Shown in pieces: positions 34,274-47,921 of a stretch of 64,000 bases of DNA. The notes under the pieces were generated by a model, which made no database searches, was not told the origin of the DNA, and saw nothing but the letters and a program-made list of their open reading frames with translations. The translations under genes were made by a program, and so were the position numbers. Position 1 is the first letter of the stretch; every line of letters starts with the position of its first letter. Location: the NCBI RefSeq assembly GCF_016793485.1, contig NZ_JAEULZ010000026.1, positions 62,001-126,000 of the forward strand, in the 5' to 3' direction. Origin of the DNA: Mesorhizobium sp. (lineage in GTDB: Bacteria; Pseudomonadota; Alphaproteobacteria; Rhizobiales; Rhizobiaceae).

Positions 34274-34932
34274 TTACCCCACGAGTTCGGCGATCATGGC
34301 CTTCAACTCGGCAGGCTGACTCGCAACACGCGCGGCGCCCGCCTCCTCAAGTTCTGTCCGGTCGCCAAAACCCCAGAGCACGCCAATCGCTGGCACGCCG
34401 TTCTTCGCGGCGCCGACGACGTCGTGCAGCCGATCACCGATCATGACCGTGCGCGCGGGGTCGAGACCTTCCGTCTGCAAGATGTAAGCGATCAGTTCGC
34501 CCTTGTCGGCTCTCGTCCCGTCCGCTTCCGAGCCATGCACATGCCGGAAGAAGGGCGTCAGGCCGAAATGGTCGATGATGTCGATCGCATGCGACTTCAG
34601 TTTCGATGTCGCGACGAACATGGTCTGCCCCTGCCCCGCAGCCGTCTCAAGCGCCTCGACAATACCCGGGATCAGCTCGTTCTCGAACTTGCCGACTTCT
34701 CCATAGCGCTGCCTGTAGTGGCCGAGAGCCTTCGTCGCCAGCACCTCGTCGCCGAACATGGCGAGGAATGTCTTGTGGATCGGCGGCCCGATATAGCGGC
34801 GCAGATCGTCGGCTGGTGGCGGTTCGTGCCCCATTTCGCGGATCGCATGCTGCAAGGTACCGGTGATGCCGACAAAAGGATCGGTCAGCGTGCCGTCGAG
34901 GTCGAACAGGACGGCGTGTGTAGGTTCAGGCA

Positions 34933-34933
<1 letters not shown>
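34274..34933 (-). CDS. HAD-superfamily phosphatase, phosphoglycolate phosphatase-like
   Basis: A 219-residue HAD hydrolase: motif I FDLDGTLTD (10-18), motif II VATS (108-111), motif III lysine in ADKGELI and motif IV MIGDRLHDVVGA. The cap domain and length fit Gph-type enzymes; the substrate is not certain. The ATG overlaps the stop of the carboxylase gene (TGATG), so it is translated from the same mRNA. Confidence 0.85.
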
Positions 34934-36942
<2,009 letters not shown>

Positions 36943-37130
36943 GCGATCCCTCGACGATGGCAGGAACACGCTTATGCGCATAACCGGCCGCGCTCAAGCA
37001 CCTAGAAAGTCGCGTGTTTGCGACGCCGGCGAGGCGTTCACGCCGCTCGATGGGCTTGATCCCGTGCAAAAATCCTGAAACTTTCGCCGCAAATCAAAGA
37101 CTGTCCAAAGACCATAGAGGAAACAGCCCC

Positions 37131-38258
<1,128 letters not shown>

Positions 38259-38324
38259 GCGAGCGGCACCGCCCCGCCGACCTCTAGGCCGACGATGGAC
38301 GGTCCAACCAAGGGAGGACTGCGC

Positions 38325-38894
38325 ATGCCAGAGAAACTGCACCCGAAAATCGACCACGGCCTGCCAAAGGAAAGCGCGAGCTTTGCCGGCGGCACGCTGG
38401 TCTGCCTTTGCACGAGCAAGCCCGTCAAGGTGAAGATCAAAGGCCAGATCGCCCACAACCACGCCTGCGGCTGCACCAAATGCTGGAAGCCTGACGGCGC
38501 GATCTTTTCGGTCGTGGCCGTGGCGCCGACGGACAACGTCACGGTAGCGGAAAATGGCGACAAGCTGAAAGTCGTCGACCCCTCCGCTCTCATCCAGCGC
38601 CATGCCTGCACCGGCTGCGGCGTGCACATGTATGGCCCGGTCGAGCGCGACCATGCCTTCAAGGGACTTTCCTTCGTTCATCCCGAGCGTTTCCAGGAGG
38701 ACGGCTGGTCGCCCCCCGGCTTTGCGGCTTTCGTGTCGTCGATCATAGAGTCCGGCGTCAACCCGGACCGCATGTCGGGCATTCGGGCGCAACTCAAGTC
38801 AGCAGGGCTGGAGCCCTACGACTGCCTTAACCCACCCCTGATGGACTATCTCGCCACTTTCGCGGCGAAGAAGTCGGGCGCGCTTGCGGCCTGA
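38325..38894 (+). CDS. gfa: S-(hydroxymethyl)glutathione synthase (glutathione-dependent formaldehyde-activating enzyme)
   Basis: 189 residues of the Gfa/CENP-V zinc fold. The zinc cysteines are visible as [21 protein letters not shown] and [12 protein letters not shown]. It promotes adduct formation between formaldehyde and glutathione. The ATG at 38325 follows GGGAGGA; an in-frame ATG at 38295 has no such site. It lies 66 bases after adhC on the same strand. Confidence 0.94.
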   Translation: MPEKLHPKIDHGLPKESASFAGGTLVCLCTSKPVKVKIKGQIAHNHACGCTKCWKPDGAIFSVVAVAPTDNVTVAENGDKLKVVDPSALIQRHACTGCGVHMYGPVERDHAFKGLSFVHPERFQEDGWSPPGFAAFVSSIIESGVNPDRMSGIRAQLKSAGLEPYDCLNPPLMDYLATFAAKKSGALAA

Positions 38895-38956
38895 CACGGA
38901 TTGCCGGGTCGTATCGTAGAAGCCATGCGACCCGGCTAACCAACCGCAGCCTGCAT

Positions 38957-39424
38957 ATGACAACCATGCCATCCATCTATGTCGACGCCGACGCCTGCCC
39001 TGTAAAGGAGGAGGCGATACGCGTCGCCGAGCGCCACGGCCTCGTCATCACCTTCGTCTCCAACGGCGGGTTGAGGCCGTCGCGCGATCCGATGATCCGC
39101 AATGTCGTCGTCTCGAAGGGTGCGGACGCAGCCGACGACTGGATCGTCGAGAACGCGAAAGCCAACGACATCGTCGTGACGGCGGACATTCCTCTCGCCG
39201 CGCGAACCGTCGCGCTTGGCGCGCATGTGATCGGGCCGACAGGGAGGCCGTTCACGCAGGAGACGATCGGCATGGCGGTCGCCATGCGCGACCTCAAGCA
39301 GCATCTGCGCGAGACAGGCGAAAGCAAAGGCTACAACGCCAGCTTCACGTCGCGCGACCGCTCCGCTTTCCTCGGCGCGCTGGATGTCGCGGTGCGGCGG
39401 GCGCTGCGCGCCGCCTCGGCCTGA
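38957..39424 (+). CDS. YaiI/YqxD (UPF0178) family protein
   Basis: 155 residues with the family's N-terminal IYVDADACPVKEE, the central DIVVTADIPLAA and the FTQETIG segment. The fold resembles PIN/NYN nucleases, with clustered aspartates (Asp9/11 region and TADIP), but no activity is established. An alternative ATG is three codons in. Confidence 0.9.
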   Translation: MTTMPSIYVDADACPVKEEAIRVAERHGLVITFVSNGGLRPSRDPMIRNVVVSKGADAADDWIVENAKANDIVVTADIPLAARTVALGAHVIGPTGRPFTQETIGMAVAMRDLKQHLRETGESKGYNASFTSRDRSAFLGALDVAVRRALRAASA

Positions 39425-39486
39425 CACTTGCGAGCGACAGATACTCCGTTATCTGATGTTGGCGCTTGCACTGGAAAGACGAGCCG

Positions 39487-40143
39487 ATGAAATCCCTTCG
39501 CCGTTACGCCCCCTTCTATGCTGCGCTTGTCTGCGGCCTCGGCGGACTGGGGCTGGCGCTTTGGTTGATACCGGAACTCGCCGTGCAGGTCGCCGCGAAC
39601 GCTTTCTTCATCGTCTACCTGACCTTGGAATTCTTGAAATTCCGCCGGCTGACTCCGGACTTCCTGAGGAAACATGCCGCCAGCACCGACGAACCGGCCT
39701 GGGTGATCGTGCTCGTTACTTTCGGGGCGGTGGTGGCGGCAGTCGGGTCGCTCTTCCTTTTGCTGAACAGGGGCGGCCAGCCCAACGCACTGGACCTGTT
39801 CCTGTCGCTGACATCGGTCGCGCTTGGCTGGGCCAGCATACACACGATGATCGCTGTGCATTACGCCCACATCTACTGGCGGCCCGATGGCCACGAATTG
39901 GACGCTTCGGGTGCTCGCCAACTCCACAAGGGCCTCGACTTCCCCGGCGACGACGAGCCCGGCATCTACGACTTCCTGTACTATTCGTTTGTTGTCGGCA
40001 TGACGGCGCAAACAGCCGATGTGAACATCACCAAAACCCGCATGCGCAAGCTGACCATGCTGCACGGGGTCGTGTCGTTCTTCTTCAACACCGTGCTTGT
40101 GGCCGCCGCCGTTAATGTCGTCGTTTCGCTCGCTGCCGGCTGA
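39487..40143 (+). CDS. DUF1345 domain membrane protein
   Basis: 218 residues with five or six predicted membrane helices. The conserved family block YDFLYYSFVVGMTAQTADV lies at residues 159-177, followed by the last helix pair. Function unknown. ATG at 39487 is preferred to the one at 39466 because it places the basic KSLRRYAP just before the first helix. Confidence 0.88.
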   Translation: MKSLRRYAPFYAALVCGLGGLGLALWLIPELAVQVAANAFFIVYLTLEFLKFRRLTPDFLRKHAASTDEPAWVIVLVTFGAVVAAVGSLFLLLNRGGQPNALDLFLSLTSVALGWASIHTMIAVHYAHIYWRPDGHELDASGARQLHKGLDFPGDDEPGIYDFLYYSFVVGMTAQTADVNITKTRMRKLTMLHGVVSFFFNTVLVAAAVNVVVSLAAG

Positions 40144-40148
40144 CCCGG

Positions 40149-41150
40149 TCAGGCCACCTTTTCCAGCAGTGCCCCCAAGGCGGGATGCACCGAGGGAGAG
40201 GTTTCCCTGATGAACCTGACCAGCGCCAGCTCGTTGTCCTGGATGCGGCCGTCCTTGCCGATCCGGTCGGCCAGCCATCTGGCCTCGTCGCTCTCGCAGC
40301 GCTCGGCACGGCGTCGGCAACTGTCGTGCCACTGGTTGCGCGCTTCCCAGTCGGCGTCGATATCGACAGCCTCCCGATAAGCCGAAAGCAGTTCGCGGCC
40401 ACCGGACTTCGCCATGCGGGCGAGGAACGCGCCGATGTCGGCATCCGCCCGGTCGAGGAAGTTTTCCTGCCGCAAGGCCACCTCGCGGGTCGGCGCTTGA
40501 TAGCCCGACGCGCACATAACGAAATTGGCGACGGCCTTCACGAAAAGATCGTCCCAGGACACGTCATTGCGCGCGCCGGCGACCGCGTCGTTGATCTGAA
40601 AGAGCACCTCCGCCTCGGCTCGGGTGATGGCAATGTTTCCGTCGCCGCCGAACGCGTAAAGGACACGACGCAGCAGATCGACCTCGTCCCTGTCGACGAC
40701 GCCGCGCGCGTGATCGCCCTGCTCCATCACAGGGCCGACGCCCTCGGCGACCGCGAACCTGACCTGATCGAGCGCAAACGCCACGAGCCGGTCGGTAGAG
40801 AACTTCGCCTGTTCGAGCACACGGACGAGCAATTCGAGTTCCGTTGCGCTGCCGACCCGGCCGTCGTGCGAAATCGCACCGATCAGCCAGTCCGCCTTCT
40901 TTGCCGAGACGTAGCCGGACGGCTTCTCCTGATGGACGATATAGTCGGTCAGCGCTTCGACGAAGAACGCGCACCACTCCGGGCATTGGTCGGTGCAGGC
41001 ATCGTTGAGCGAGAATAACGCCTTGGCTTCGTCGCAGGATACCAGGCCGTCGCGGAAGATCAGGCTCCTCAGTTCAAGGACGTCCAGCGGCGTGATGCGT
41101 CCGTTCGATACGATGTCCGCAACGCGCGCGGACGCTTCCTGCTTATCCAT
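40149..41150 (-). CDS. Unknown protein built from an internal duplication (333 aa)
   Basis: No family recognised with confidence. The sequence is two related halves. DVLELRSLIFRDGLV...EAKALFSLNDA...EWCAFFVEALTDYIV (23-72) resembles EVDLLRRVLYAFGGD...EAEVLFQINDA...WDDLFVKAVANFVM (156-212). HDGRVGSATELELLVRVL (95-112) resembles KDGRIQDNELALVRFI near the C-terminus. The DGxI/V-E-rich helical repeats recall TerB- or EF-hand-like helical bundles. No signal peptide; probably cytosolic. ATG at 41148-41150. Confidence 0.75.
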   Translation of the reverse strand: MDKQEASARVADIVSNGRITPLDVLELRSLIFRDGLVSCDEAKALFSLNDACTDQCPEWCAFFVEALTDYIVHQEKPSGYVSAKKADWLIGAISHDGRVGSATELELLVRVLEQAKFSTDRLVAFALDQVRFAVAEGVGPVMEQGDHARGVVDRDEVDLLRRVLYAFGGDGNIAITRAEAEVLFQINDAVAGARNDVSWDDLFVKAVANFVMCASGYQAPTREVALRQENFLDRADADIGAFLARMAKSGGRELLSAYREAVDIDADWEARNQWHDSCRRRAERCESDEARWLADRIGKDGRIQDNELALVRFIRETSPSVHPALGALLEKVA

Positions 41151-41355
41151 GCCCTGCCCCCGATTGCGTCCGCCTGCTTCGCGCAGCGACTTTCGACGAC
41201 ACGTATATTAGCAGGACGTTTTTTAGGAACTGCAAAGGGGATTGGTTAGCAAAGCCCTTCCGGCTGGGATCCGGATGAATGGCGCCGGCAGGTGACAAAG
41301 CGTCCCGCATGGGCTATGCGTGTCGGTGTCCGGGGCTTGGTTTGGCCCATCTGTT
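41151..41355. other. Leader region upstream of the glycine riboswitch
   Basis: About 200 bases that should contain the promoter of the gcv operon and of the divergent 333-aa gene. I see no gene and no unambiguous promoter boxes. Confidence 0.5.
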
Positions 41356-41545
41356 TGCGGGAGAGAGCAGCCCGAAAAGCTGCCGCCGAAGGGGAAATCG
41401 CCCGAAATCTCTCAGGCAAAAGAACCGTAAACAGAAAGGACACTCTGGAAAGTCGGGGGCAACCCCGCGCCGAAGGTGTAAGCGTCGCCGACAGGGTTCC
41501 GGCTGCGCGAGTCTCTCAGGCTTCAGACAGAGGGGCACGGGAACA
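41356..41545 (+). promoter_or_regulatory. Tandem glycine riboswitch upstream of gcvT
   Basis: Two glycine aptamers in series. The first has GCGGGAGAGAGC, GCCGAAGGGGAAA and AATCTCTCAGGCAAAAGAACC with ACACTCTGGA; the second has CGCGCCGAAGGTGTAAGC and GAGTCTCTCAGGCTTCAGACAGAGGGG. These are the conserved blocks of the gcvT motif. Glycine binding normally switches on the cleavage operon. The gcvT start is about 43 bases downstream, so control of translation initiation or early termination are both possible. Confidence 0.93.
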
Positions 41546-41587
41546 GGCCGCATGTCGCGGCCCGTCGCGTGCGTTTCTGGAGAAGTC

Positions 41588-42688
41588 ATGACGGGCGAAG
41601 AACTGAAATCCTTAGCACTCGAAGATTTGCACAAGGCGGCTGGCGCTCGTTTCGGCGGCTTTGCCGGCTGGTTGATGCCGCTCACCTACCCGCCCGGCGT
41701 GATGAAGGAACACCTTCACACGCGCGAACATGCGGGGCTTTTCGATATCTCGCATATGAAGCTGTTCGAGGTTTCTGGACCGGAAACATCCAAGCTTCTC
41801 AACCGCGCCTGCCCGCTCGACGCCGCAGCGCTGGAAACCTCCCAGTCCAAATACACCTTCCTTCTCACAGAATCGGCCGGCATAATCGACGACCTGATCG
41901 TGACCCGGCTCGGACCGGAGCGCTTCATGGTCGTCGCCAACGCCGGCAACGCCGCAACCGACGAAGCCCATCTGAAATCCATTGCGAAAGATTTCGACGC
42001 GACTGTGAGACCCCTCGATCGCGTTTTTCTTGCGTTGCAGGGGCCGGAAGCCACCGACGTCTTGAAGCAGGCCGGCATCCGGACCGACACGCTGACCTTC
42101 ATGCATGGCGTTGAACCCGGCCCCGGCTGGTTCCTAAGCCGCTCCGGCTACACCGGCGAGGACGGTTTCGAGATCGGCCTGCCGGAGACCGACGCCCGCC
42201 AATTGGCGACAACGCTTCTGGCAGACTCCCGCGTGCAATGGATCGGCCTTGCCGCGCGCGACAGCCTGCGGCTGGAAGCCGGGCTTTGCCTGCACGGTCA
42301 GGACATCACACCCGAAGACAACCCCGCCTCTGCGGGATTGATGTGGGCAATTCCCAAGTACGTGCGTGCCAGCGGCGATTTCATCGGTGCGGAGGCATTG
42401 CGAAAGATCCTAGCCGACGGCCCATCCGAAAAGCGCGTTGGCCTGAAAGCCGAAGGCCGCCAGCCGGTGCGCGCCGGAACGGCGCTTTTCGATGCCGACG
42501 GCAACCCCGCTGGCCGCGTCACCTCGGGCGGGTTCGGGCCTTCAATCGGAGCGCCGGTGGCCATGGGCTATGTCGCTGCTGGTCTGGCGAAGCCCGGCAC
42601 AAAACTCTTCGCCGACGTGCGCGGCACCAAAATACCTGTCGACGTTTCCCCGCTTCCATTCACGCCTCATCGCTACCGAAAGGGATAA
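41588..42688 (+). CDS. gcvT: Glycine cleavage system T protein (aminomethyltransferase)
   Basis: Transfers the aminomethyl carbon from lipoyl-GcvH to tetrahydrofolate and releases ammonia. 366 residues with FGGFAGWLMPLTYP, the catalytic-region HAGLFDISHMKLFEV, SRSGYTGEDGFEI and ARDSLRLEAGLCLHG, all standard. The ATG at 41588 follows TGGAG and lies after the riboswitch, so longer open frame upstream is the riboswitch itself. First gene of gcvT-gcvH-gcvP. Confidence 0.97.
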   Translation: MTGEELKSLALEDLHKAAGARFGGFAGWLMPLTYPPGVMKEHLHTREHAGLFDISHMKLFEVSGPETSKLLNRACPLDAAALETSQSKYTFLLTESAGIIDDLIVTRLGPERFMVVANAGNAATDEAHLKSIAKDFDATVRPLDRVFLALQGPEATDVLKQAGIRTDTLTFMHGVEPGPGWFLSRSGYTGEDGFEIGLPETDARQLATTLLADSRVQWIGLAARDSLRLEAGLCLHGQDITPEDNPASAGLMWAIPKYVRASGDFIGAEALRKILADGPSEKRVGLKAEGRQPVRAGTALFDADGNPAGRVTSGGFGPSIGAPVAMGYVAAGLAKPGTKLFADVRGTKIPVDVSPLPFTPHRYRKG

Positions 42689-42694
42689 TCTCCT

Positions 42695-43063
42695 ATGGCA
42701 ACGACCTATTTCACCGAAGACCATGAGTGGATTCGTGTCGCGGACGGCATCGCCACTGTCGGCATCACCGACTACGCGCAGGAACAGCTCGGCGACCTCG
42801 TCTTCGTCGAACTGCCCGAAGTCGGCAAGGCGCTGAAGAAGGGCGACACGGCCGTCGTGGTCGAATCCGTCAAGGCAGCTTCGGACGTCTACGCGCCCGT
42901 GGATGGCGACGTCACCGAGGCCAACGGCGCGCTCTCCGGCGACCCCGCACTCGTCAATTCGGCGGCGACCGGCGACGGCTGGCTCTGGAAGATGAAGCTC
43001 GCCGACGAAAGCCAGTTGTCCGGTCTGCTCGACGAGGCCGGCTACAAAGCCCACATCGGCTGA
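42695..43063 (+). CDS. gcvH: Glycine cleavage system H protein
   Basis: Lipoyl carrier shuttling the aminomethyl group between P, T and L proteins. 122 residues, normal for the family; the lipoylated lysine is Lys60 in [10 protein letters not shown], with FTEDHEWI near the N-terminus and the conserved SLxxPL-type end. It starts 6 bases after gcvT. Confidence 0.97.
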   Translation: MATTYFTEDHEWIRVADGIATVGITDYAQEQLGDLVFVELPEVGKALKKGDTAVVVESVKAASDVYAPVDGDVTEANGALSGDPALVNSAATGDGWLWKMKLADESQLSGLLDEAGYKAHIG

Positions 43064-43075
43064 TCGGAGGCCATC

Positions 43076-45883
43076 ATGACCGTATCGACCTACAGCTTTG
43101 CCCGCCGGCACATCGGCCCCAACCAGGGCGACGTGCGCGCCATGCTTGCGACGATCGGCGTGCCGTCCGTCGAGACCCTGATCGCCCAGGCGGTGCCGCA
43201 GTCGATCCGGCTGGATCGTCCGCTCGCCCTGCCCGCATCGGCGACTGAGGCGGAGGCGCTGGCCGAACTTGCGGCCAAGCTCGGCGCAAACACAGTCATG
43301 AAAAGCTTCATCGGCTCCGGCTACCACGGCACGATCGTGCCGCCGGTGATCCAGCGCAACATGTTCGAGAACCCTGCATGGTACACCGCCTACACGCCCT
43401 ACCAGGCCGAGATCAGCCAGGGCCGGCTGGAGATGCTGTTCAACTTCCAGACGTTGGTCACCGAACTGACCGGCCTGCCGGTGGCATCTGCCTCGCTGCT
43501 GGACGAGGCGACCGCCGTCGCGGAAGCCATGGGCATCGCCTTCCGCCATCATCGCGAAAAGCGCACGAAGGTGGCGCTGGCCGGACCGCTGCACCCGCAG
43601 GTGCTCGACGTGATGCGCACGCGCGCCGAACCGCTCGGCATCGAGATCGACGGCTCTGAAATCGACGAGAACACCGCCGCGCTCATGGTGCCGTGGCCGA
43701 ACACGCATGGAGTCTACGGCGACCATGGCGAGGCGATCGAAAAGGCCAAGGCCACCGGCGCAATCGTCGTGTTCGTCGCAGACCCGCTTGCGCTGACGCT
43801 CACCGAACCGGTCGCGGCGCTCGGCGCGGACATCGCCGTCGGCTCCATGCAGCGCTTCGGCGTGCCGCTCGGCTTCGGCGGTCCGCACGCCGCCTATTGC
43901 GCGGTTTCCGACAAGCTGACCCGGCTGATGCCGGGCCGCCTGGTCGGCCAGTCGGTCGACGCTCACGGCCGTCCCGGCTACCGCCTCGCGCTGCAGACGC
44001 GCGAGCAGCACATCCGCCGCGACAAGGCGACTTCCAACATCTGCACCGCGCAAGCGCTGCTGGCCAACATGGCCGCCGCCTATGCCATCTGGCATGGCCC
44101 GGAAGGCCTGCAGGAAATCGCCGGGCGCGTTCACGGCTTGGCGACGCGCCTCGCCGATGCTCTGAAGGCTGCTGGGCTGTCTGTATCAGGCGAGCGCCGC
44201 TTCGACACGGTGACGGTTGAAGCGAAGGGCAAGGCTGCGGAACTCGCGGCCGCTGCAGAAGCGTCCGGCCGACTGCTGCGCGTGATCGACGCTGATCATG
44301 TCAGCGTCGCCTTCGATGAAACCTCGACCGAGGCCGATCTTGAAGCCATCGCTGCCCTGTTCGGCGCGAGCGCCAAGGGTGATGCTCCGGCTGCCCTGCC
44401 CGGCAAGCCGCGCGGCAAGGCCTTCCTGAGCCAGCCGGTCTTCCACGAGAACCGCTCCGAAACCGAGATGATGCGGCTGCTCCGCCGTCTCTCCGACAAG
44501 GATCTGGCGCTAGACCGCACCATGATCCCGCTCGGCTCCTGCACCATGAAGCTCAACGCTGCAGCCGAGATGATGCCGGTAAGCTGGGCAGCCGTCGGCA
44601 ATCTGCATCCCTTCGCGCCGCATACTCACTCGGCTGGCTATCGCGCTATGTTTGCCGACCTCGAGGCGTGGCTTGCGGAGATTACCGGCTTCGACGCCGT
44701 CTCCCTGCAACCCAATGCGGGCAGTCAGGGCGAGTATGCGGGCTTGCTGGCGATCCGCCGCTATCACCTGTCGCGCGGCGACGCGAACCGCACCGTCTGC
44801 CTCATCCCCTCCTCGGCTCACGGTACTAACCCGGCGAGCGCCGCGATGGCTGGTATGCAGGTCGTCGTCGTGCGCTGCCTTGATCACGGCGATATCGACG
44901 TCGCCGACCTCAGGGCCAAGGCCGAGCAGCATGCGGCCAATCTCGCCGCGCTGATGATCACCTACCCGTCGACCCACGGCGTCTTCGAGGAAGGCGTGAA
45001 GGAGATCGTCGCGGCCATCCACGAGCATGGCGGACAGGTCTATCTCGACGGTGCAAACCTGAACGCCATGGTCGGGCTGGCGCGGCCGGGCGACATTGGC
45101 GCGGATGTCTGCCACATGAACCTCCACAAGACCTTCTGCATCCCGCACGGTGGCGGCGGACCCGGCGTCGGGCCGATCGGCGTCAAGGCGCATCTCGCAC
45201 CATTCCTGCCTGGCCACGTCTCCGAAGGCAGCGCGCATGCCGTGGCGGCGGCCGCCTTCGGCAGCGCGTCCATCCTGCCGATCACGTGGATGTACATCCG
45301 AATGATGGGTCCGGCGGGACTGAAGCAGGCGACCGAAATGGCGATCCTCAACGCCAACTATATCGCGACCCGCCTCACGCAGCACTATCCCGTTCTCTTC
45401 AAGGGTAGGAACGATCGCGTCGCACATGAATGCATCCTCGACACGCGTGTGCTCAAGGACAGCGCAAACGTCAGCGTCGAGGACATCGCCAAGCGCCTCA
45501 TCGACTACGGCTTCCACGCGCCCACCATGTCATGGCCGGTCGCAGGCACGTTGATGGTCGAGCCGACGGAGAGCGAGCCGAAAGCAGAGCTCGACCGCTT
45601 TTGCGACGCGATGATTTCGATTGCCGGTGAAGCATCGAAAATCGAAAAGGGCGAATGGCCGCGCGAAGACAATCCACTCGGCAACGCGCCGCATACCGCT
45701 GCCGAGGTACTCGCCGTTGACTGGAAACACGCCTATTCGCGACTGGAGGCGGCCTACCCGACCGGCGACGTCAATGCCGCGAAATACTGGCCGCCTGTCT
45801 CGCGCATCGACAATGTGGCGGGCGACCGAAACCTGGTCTGCTCCTGCCCGCCGCCCAGCGAGTATGTGGACGCCGCCGAGTAG
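43076..45883 (+). CDS. gcvP: Glycine dehydrogenase (decarboxylating), P protein
   Basis: PLP-dependent decarboxylation of glycine, passing the aminomethyl group to GcvH. At 935 residues it is the single-chain (fused P1/P2) form. FARRHIGP opens the protein, the PLP lysine is Lys685 in [18 protein letters not shown], and [10 protein letters not shown] and EPTESE are also diagnostic. It starts 12 bases after gcvH. The L protein is encoded elsewhere. Confidence 0.97.
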   Translation: MTVSTYSFARRHIGPNQGDVRAMLATIGVPSVETLIAQAVPQSIRLDRPLALPASATEAEALAELAAKLGANTVMKSFIGSGYHGTIVPPVIQRNMFENPAWYTAYTPYQAEISQGRLEMLFNFQTLVTELTGLPVASASLLDEATAVAEAMGIAFRHHREKRTKVALAGPLHPQVLDVMRTRAEPLGIEIDGSEIDENTAALMVPWPNTHGVYGDHGEAIEKAKATGAIVVFVADPLALTLTEPVAALGADIAVGSMQRFGVPLGFGGPHAAYCAVSDKLTRLMPGRLVGQSVDAHGRPGYRLALQTREQHIRRDKATSNICTAQALLANMAAAYAIWHGPEGLQEIAGRVHGLATRLADALKAAGLSVSGERRFDTVTVEAKGKAAELAAAAEASGRLLRVIDADHVSVAFDETSTEADLEAIAALFGASAKGDAPAALPGKPRGKAFLSQPVFHENRSETEMMRLLRRLSDKDLALDRTMIPLGSCTMKLNAAAEMMPVSWAAVGNLHPFAPHTHSAGYRAMFADLEAWLAEITGFDAVSLQPNAGSQGEYAGLLAIRRYHLSRGDANRTVCLIPSSAHGTNPASAAMAGMQVVVVRCLDHGDIDVADLRAKAEQHAANLAALMITYPSTHGVFEEGVKEIVAAIHEHGGQVYLDGANLNAMVGLARPGDIGADVCHMNLHKTFCIPHGGGGPGVGPIGVKAHLAPFLPGHVSEGSAHAVAAAAFGSASILPITWMYIRMMGPAGLKQATEMAILNANYIATRLTQHYPVLFKGRNDRVAHECILDTRVLKDSANVSVEDIAKRLIDYGFHAPTMSWPVAGTLMVEPTESEPKAELDRFCDAMISIAGEASKIEKGEWPREDNPLGNAPHTAAEVLAVDWKHAYSRLEAAYPTGDVNAAKYWPPVSRIDNVAGDRNLVCSCPPPSEYVDAAE

Positions 45884-45903
45884 AGGTCTGGGGTTTTAGA
45901 TAT

Positions 45904-45939
45904 CTGATGTTCCTCGGCCGCAACGACGAGGAACATCAG
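45904..45939. terminator. Long hairpin between gcvP and the diguanylate cyclase gene
   Basis: CTGATGTTCCTCG (45904-45916) pairs perfectly with CGAGGAACATCAG (45927-45939), a 13-bp stem with a 10-base loop. On the minus strand it is followed by ATATCTAAAA, on the plus strand by no T run. It lies between convergent genes and probably ends or protects both transcripts. Confidence 0.6.
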
Positions 45940-45944
45940 CAGGC

Positions 45945-47096
45945 CTATCCGACGAGGCGCAGTTCGCCGCTTTCGATGCGATTGCGTCCCGCGCGTTTGG
46001 CCGAATAGAGCGCGCTGTCGGCGCGCGCCATGACGTGTTCGATGGGAACGCCCGAGCTCTGGCCGAACGCTATGCCCGCGCTGACGGTGCAACTGAACTG
46101 TTCTCCCTTGGAGGAAACCATCTGGACCGCCGCAAAGGCGACAAGAATGCGTTCGGCGATCCCCCTCGCCTCCTGCATTGAAACCCCCCGCATGACCATG
46201 GCGAATTCCTCCCCGCCGAGACGGGCCATGGGATCGCTCGACCGGCCGTGTTCCCGCAGCGTATCGGCAAAGCTTTGAATTACGCCGTCACCGACGGCAT
46301 GACCATGGAGATCGTTGATCCGCTTGAAATGGTCGAGATCGAACATAACCACGGCCTCGTTCTCGGACAGAGTATCGGAGACCGCTGCGGCCAGGCCACG
46401 CCGGTTCAACAGCCCGCTCAGCGGATCGCTCATGGCGGAAAGCTGATTGCGCCTCGCCAGTCGCATCTGGTCGAGCGACAGCGTCATCGCGCCAGCGCCG
46501 GTCAGCGCCAAGATCGAAATCGCCGTGTTCAGTTCTTCCGCCCAGTTTTGAGGCGGATAACCGATGGTCCACTGCCCGTTCGTGGCAATCACAAGGCCGC
46601 ACAAGGCGAAGCTCACTCCCGTGACCGTATAGAGTAAGGCGAGAGTTCCGATGGCAAATGGCGATTCCCTCCATCGCTCGACGTAAATCACCCCTCCCAA
46701 AATCAGAAGGGTTGCCGTCAACATGTTCTGGATCACGAGCGCCACGCCGTCGTAACCGGCGGCAAAGATTGGAGGTGCGATTAGAAGGTACGGCAACGAT
46801 ACCCACAACACCGTCCTGAGCAGGCTGAACTTCGCATCGAAATACTGGCGGACCGATGCATAGAGATAGGCTGCGCCGATCGGCTGAAGCGCACAGGCCA
46901 CAGTGCCTGCCACGACTGATCCGTCACGGGCATAAATCCAATAGGCGAAGACATGCAGGATGAGGAAGCCTACCCCGACAGCCCACCCTGCCTTGTAGTA
47001 GGATTTGCGGTCCGTCAGCCACATGGACAGCATGGTTATGCTGATGCCAATGCCTGCCACGGCGGCGCCAAGCAGCATTGAGGTCATGTCAAACAT
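45945..47096 (-). CDS. Membrane-bound diguanylate cyclase (GGDEF)
   Basis: 383 residues. Six or seven membrane helices fill residues 1-205, followed by a GGDEF domain that makes cyclic di-GMP. The active-site motif is GGEEF (294-298), FDLDHFK (252-258) binds metal, and an inhibitory I-site RSSD sits at 285-288, exactly five residues before GGEEF. No EAL domain. Start ATG 47096 (after GGTAG); a GTG at 47126 would add ten residues. It neighbours the Tad pilus genes, so it may influence surface attachment. Confidence 0.92.
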   Translation of the reverse strand: MFDMTSMLLGAAVAGIGISITMLSMWLTDRKSYYKAGWAVGVGFLILHVFAYWIYARDGSVVAGTVACALQPIGAAYLYASVRQYFDAKFSLLRTVLWVSLPYLLIAPPIFAAGYDGVALVIQNMLTATLLILGGVIYVERWRESPFAIGTLALLYTVTGVSFALCGLVIATNGQWTIGYPPQNWAEELNTAISILALTGAGAMTLSLDQMRLARRNQLSAMSDPLSGLLNRRGLAAAVSDTLSENEAVVMFDLDHFKRINDLHGHAVGDGVIQSFADTLREHGRSSDPMARLGGEEFAMVMRGVSMQEARGIAERILVAFAAVQMVSSKGEQFSCTVSAGIAFGQSSGVPIEHVMARADSALYSAKRAGRNRIESGELRLVG

Positions 47097-47320
47097 CGAA
47101 ACTACCTGCAATCCAAGCCATCTCACGGCCTGATCTTCGTTCCCTCCACACCAACCAGACGCGACCGCCTATTTAGCTTACCGGCCCCCCATCTTCCACA
47201 TCGAATACGGCGCGCCTTCTCGAACGTGGTTTCCAAATCGTCAATTTTGGCCGGCTTTAGGTCGCCGGTCCGTCGTGGAATTCGTAGGCAATGGGTCTCG
47301 GGCGCCTTCGACGTCCTCAC

Positions 47321-47791
47321 CTATTCTTTCGCCAGAAGCGCCAGGTTGGCGTCGACAACGGCCGGGTCTGCCATCTCCTTCTTGGCTTCATTGAGCAACT
47401 GCCGCGCCTTCTTGCGGTTGCCGCGCAGAAGCTGCGAGTAGCCCATGTTGTTCAACACCTCGGGCCTGCGACCTGCGACCTTCAACAGTTGGTCATAGGC
47501 GCGGTCGGCGAAGTCGAAGCGGCCGAGTTGGTCGTAGGACGCCGCGAGGCCCATCCATGCTTCCGAATTGTCTGCCCGCAATTCGACTGCCTTGCGGAAA
47601 TGCCGTTCTGCAAGGCCGTAGTTCGCCTCGCGGAACTGCGTCTTGCCGGCCGAAAGATCGGCTGCGCTGACATCCGCAGGCATTGGCGTAATCGCCGTCG
47701 TGGCCGTCTTGTCGACACCCTGCGTGGTGCAGCCGCCGACCATCAATGCCGCAAGTATAGCGGCTATCCCCGTCAAGGTTAGCTTGCCCAT
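47321..47791 (-). CDS. tadD: TPR-repeat lipoprotein, TadD-like
   Basis: 156 residues with a lipoprotein signal ending LMVGGC (Cys21) and two to three tetratricopeptide repeats (NYGLAERHFRKAVELRADNSEAW, SYDQLGRFDFADRAYDQLL, NMGYSQLLRGNRKKARQLL). TadD proteins aid secretin assembly in Flp/Tad pilus systems. It lies 130 bases downstream of tadC with its own leader. Assigned by position and architecture. Confidence 0.85.
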   Translation of the reverse strand: MGKLTLTGIAAILAALMVGGCTTQGVDKTATTAITPMPADVSAADLSAGKTQFREANYGLAERHFRKAVELRADNSEAWMGLAASYDQLGRFDFADRAYDQLLKVAGRRPEVLNNMGYSQLLRGNRKKARQLLNEAKKEMADPAVVDANLALLAKE

Positions 47792-47921
47792 TGTCCCTGT
47801 CCCGCCCGCCCGGTTTCCCCGGGTCGTTAACAGGGCAAGATTAGCTCAAAGGCTTTTAAACTTGGTGCCCAAGCGCGCTTAAGATTGGCTTACCACGTCA
47901 CGCTTCGTTTACCGCGGAGAT

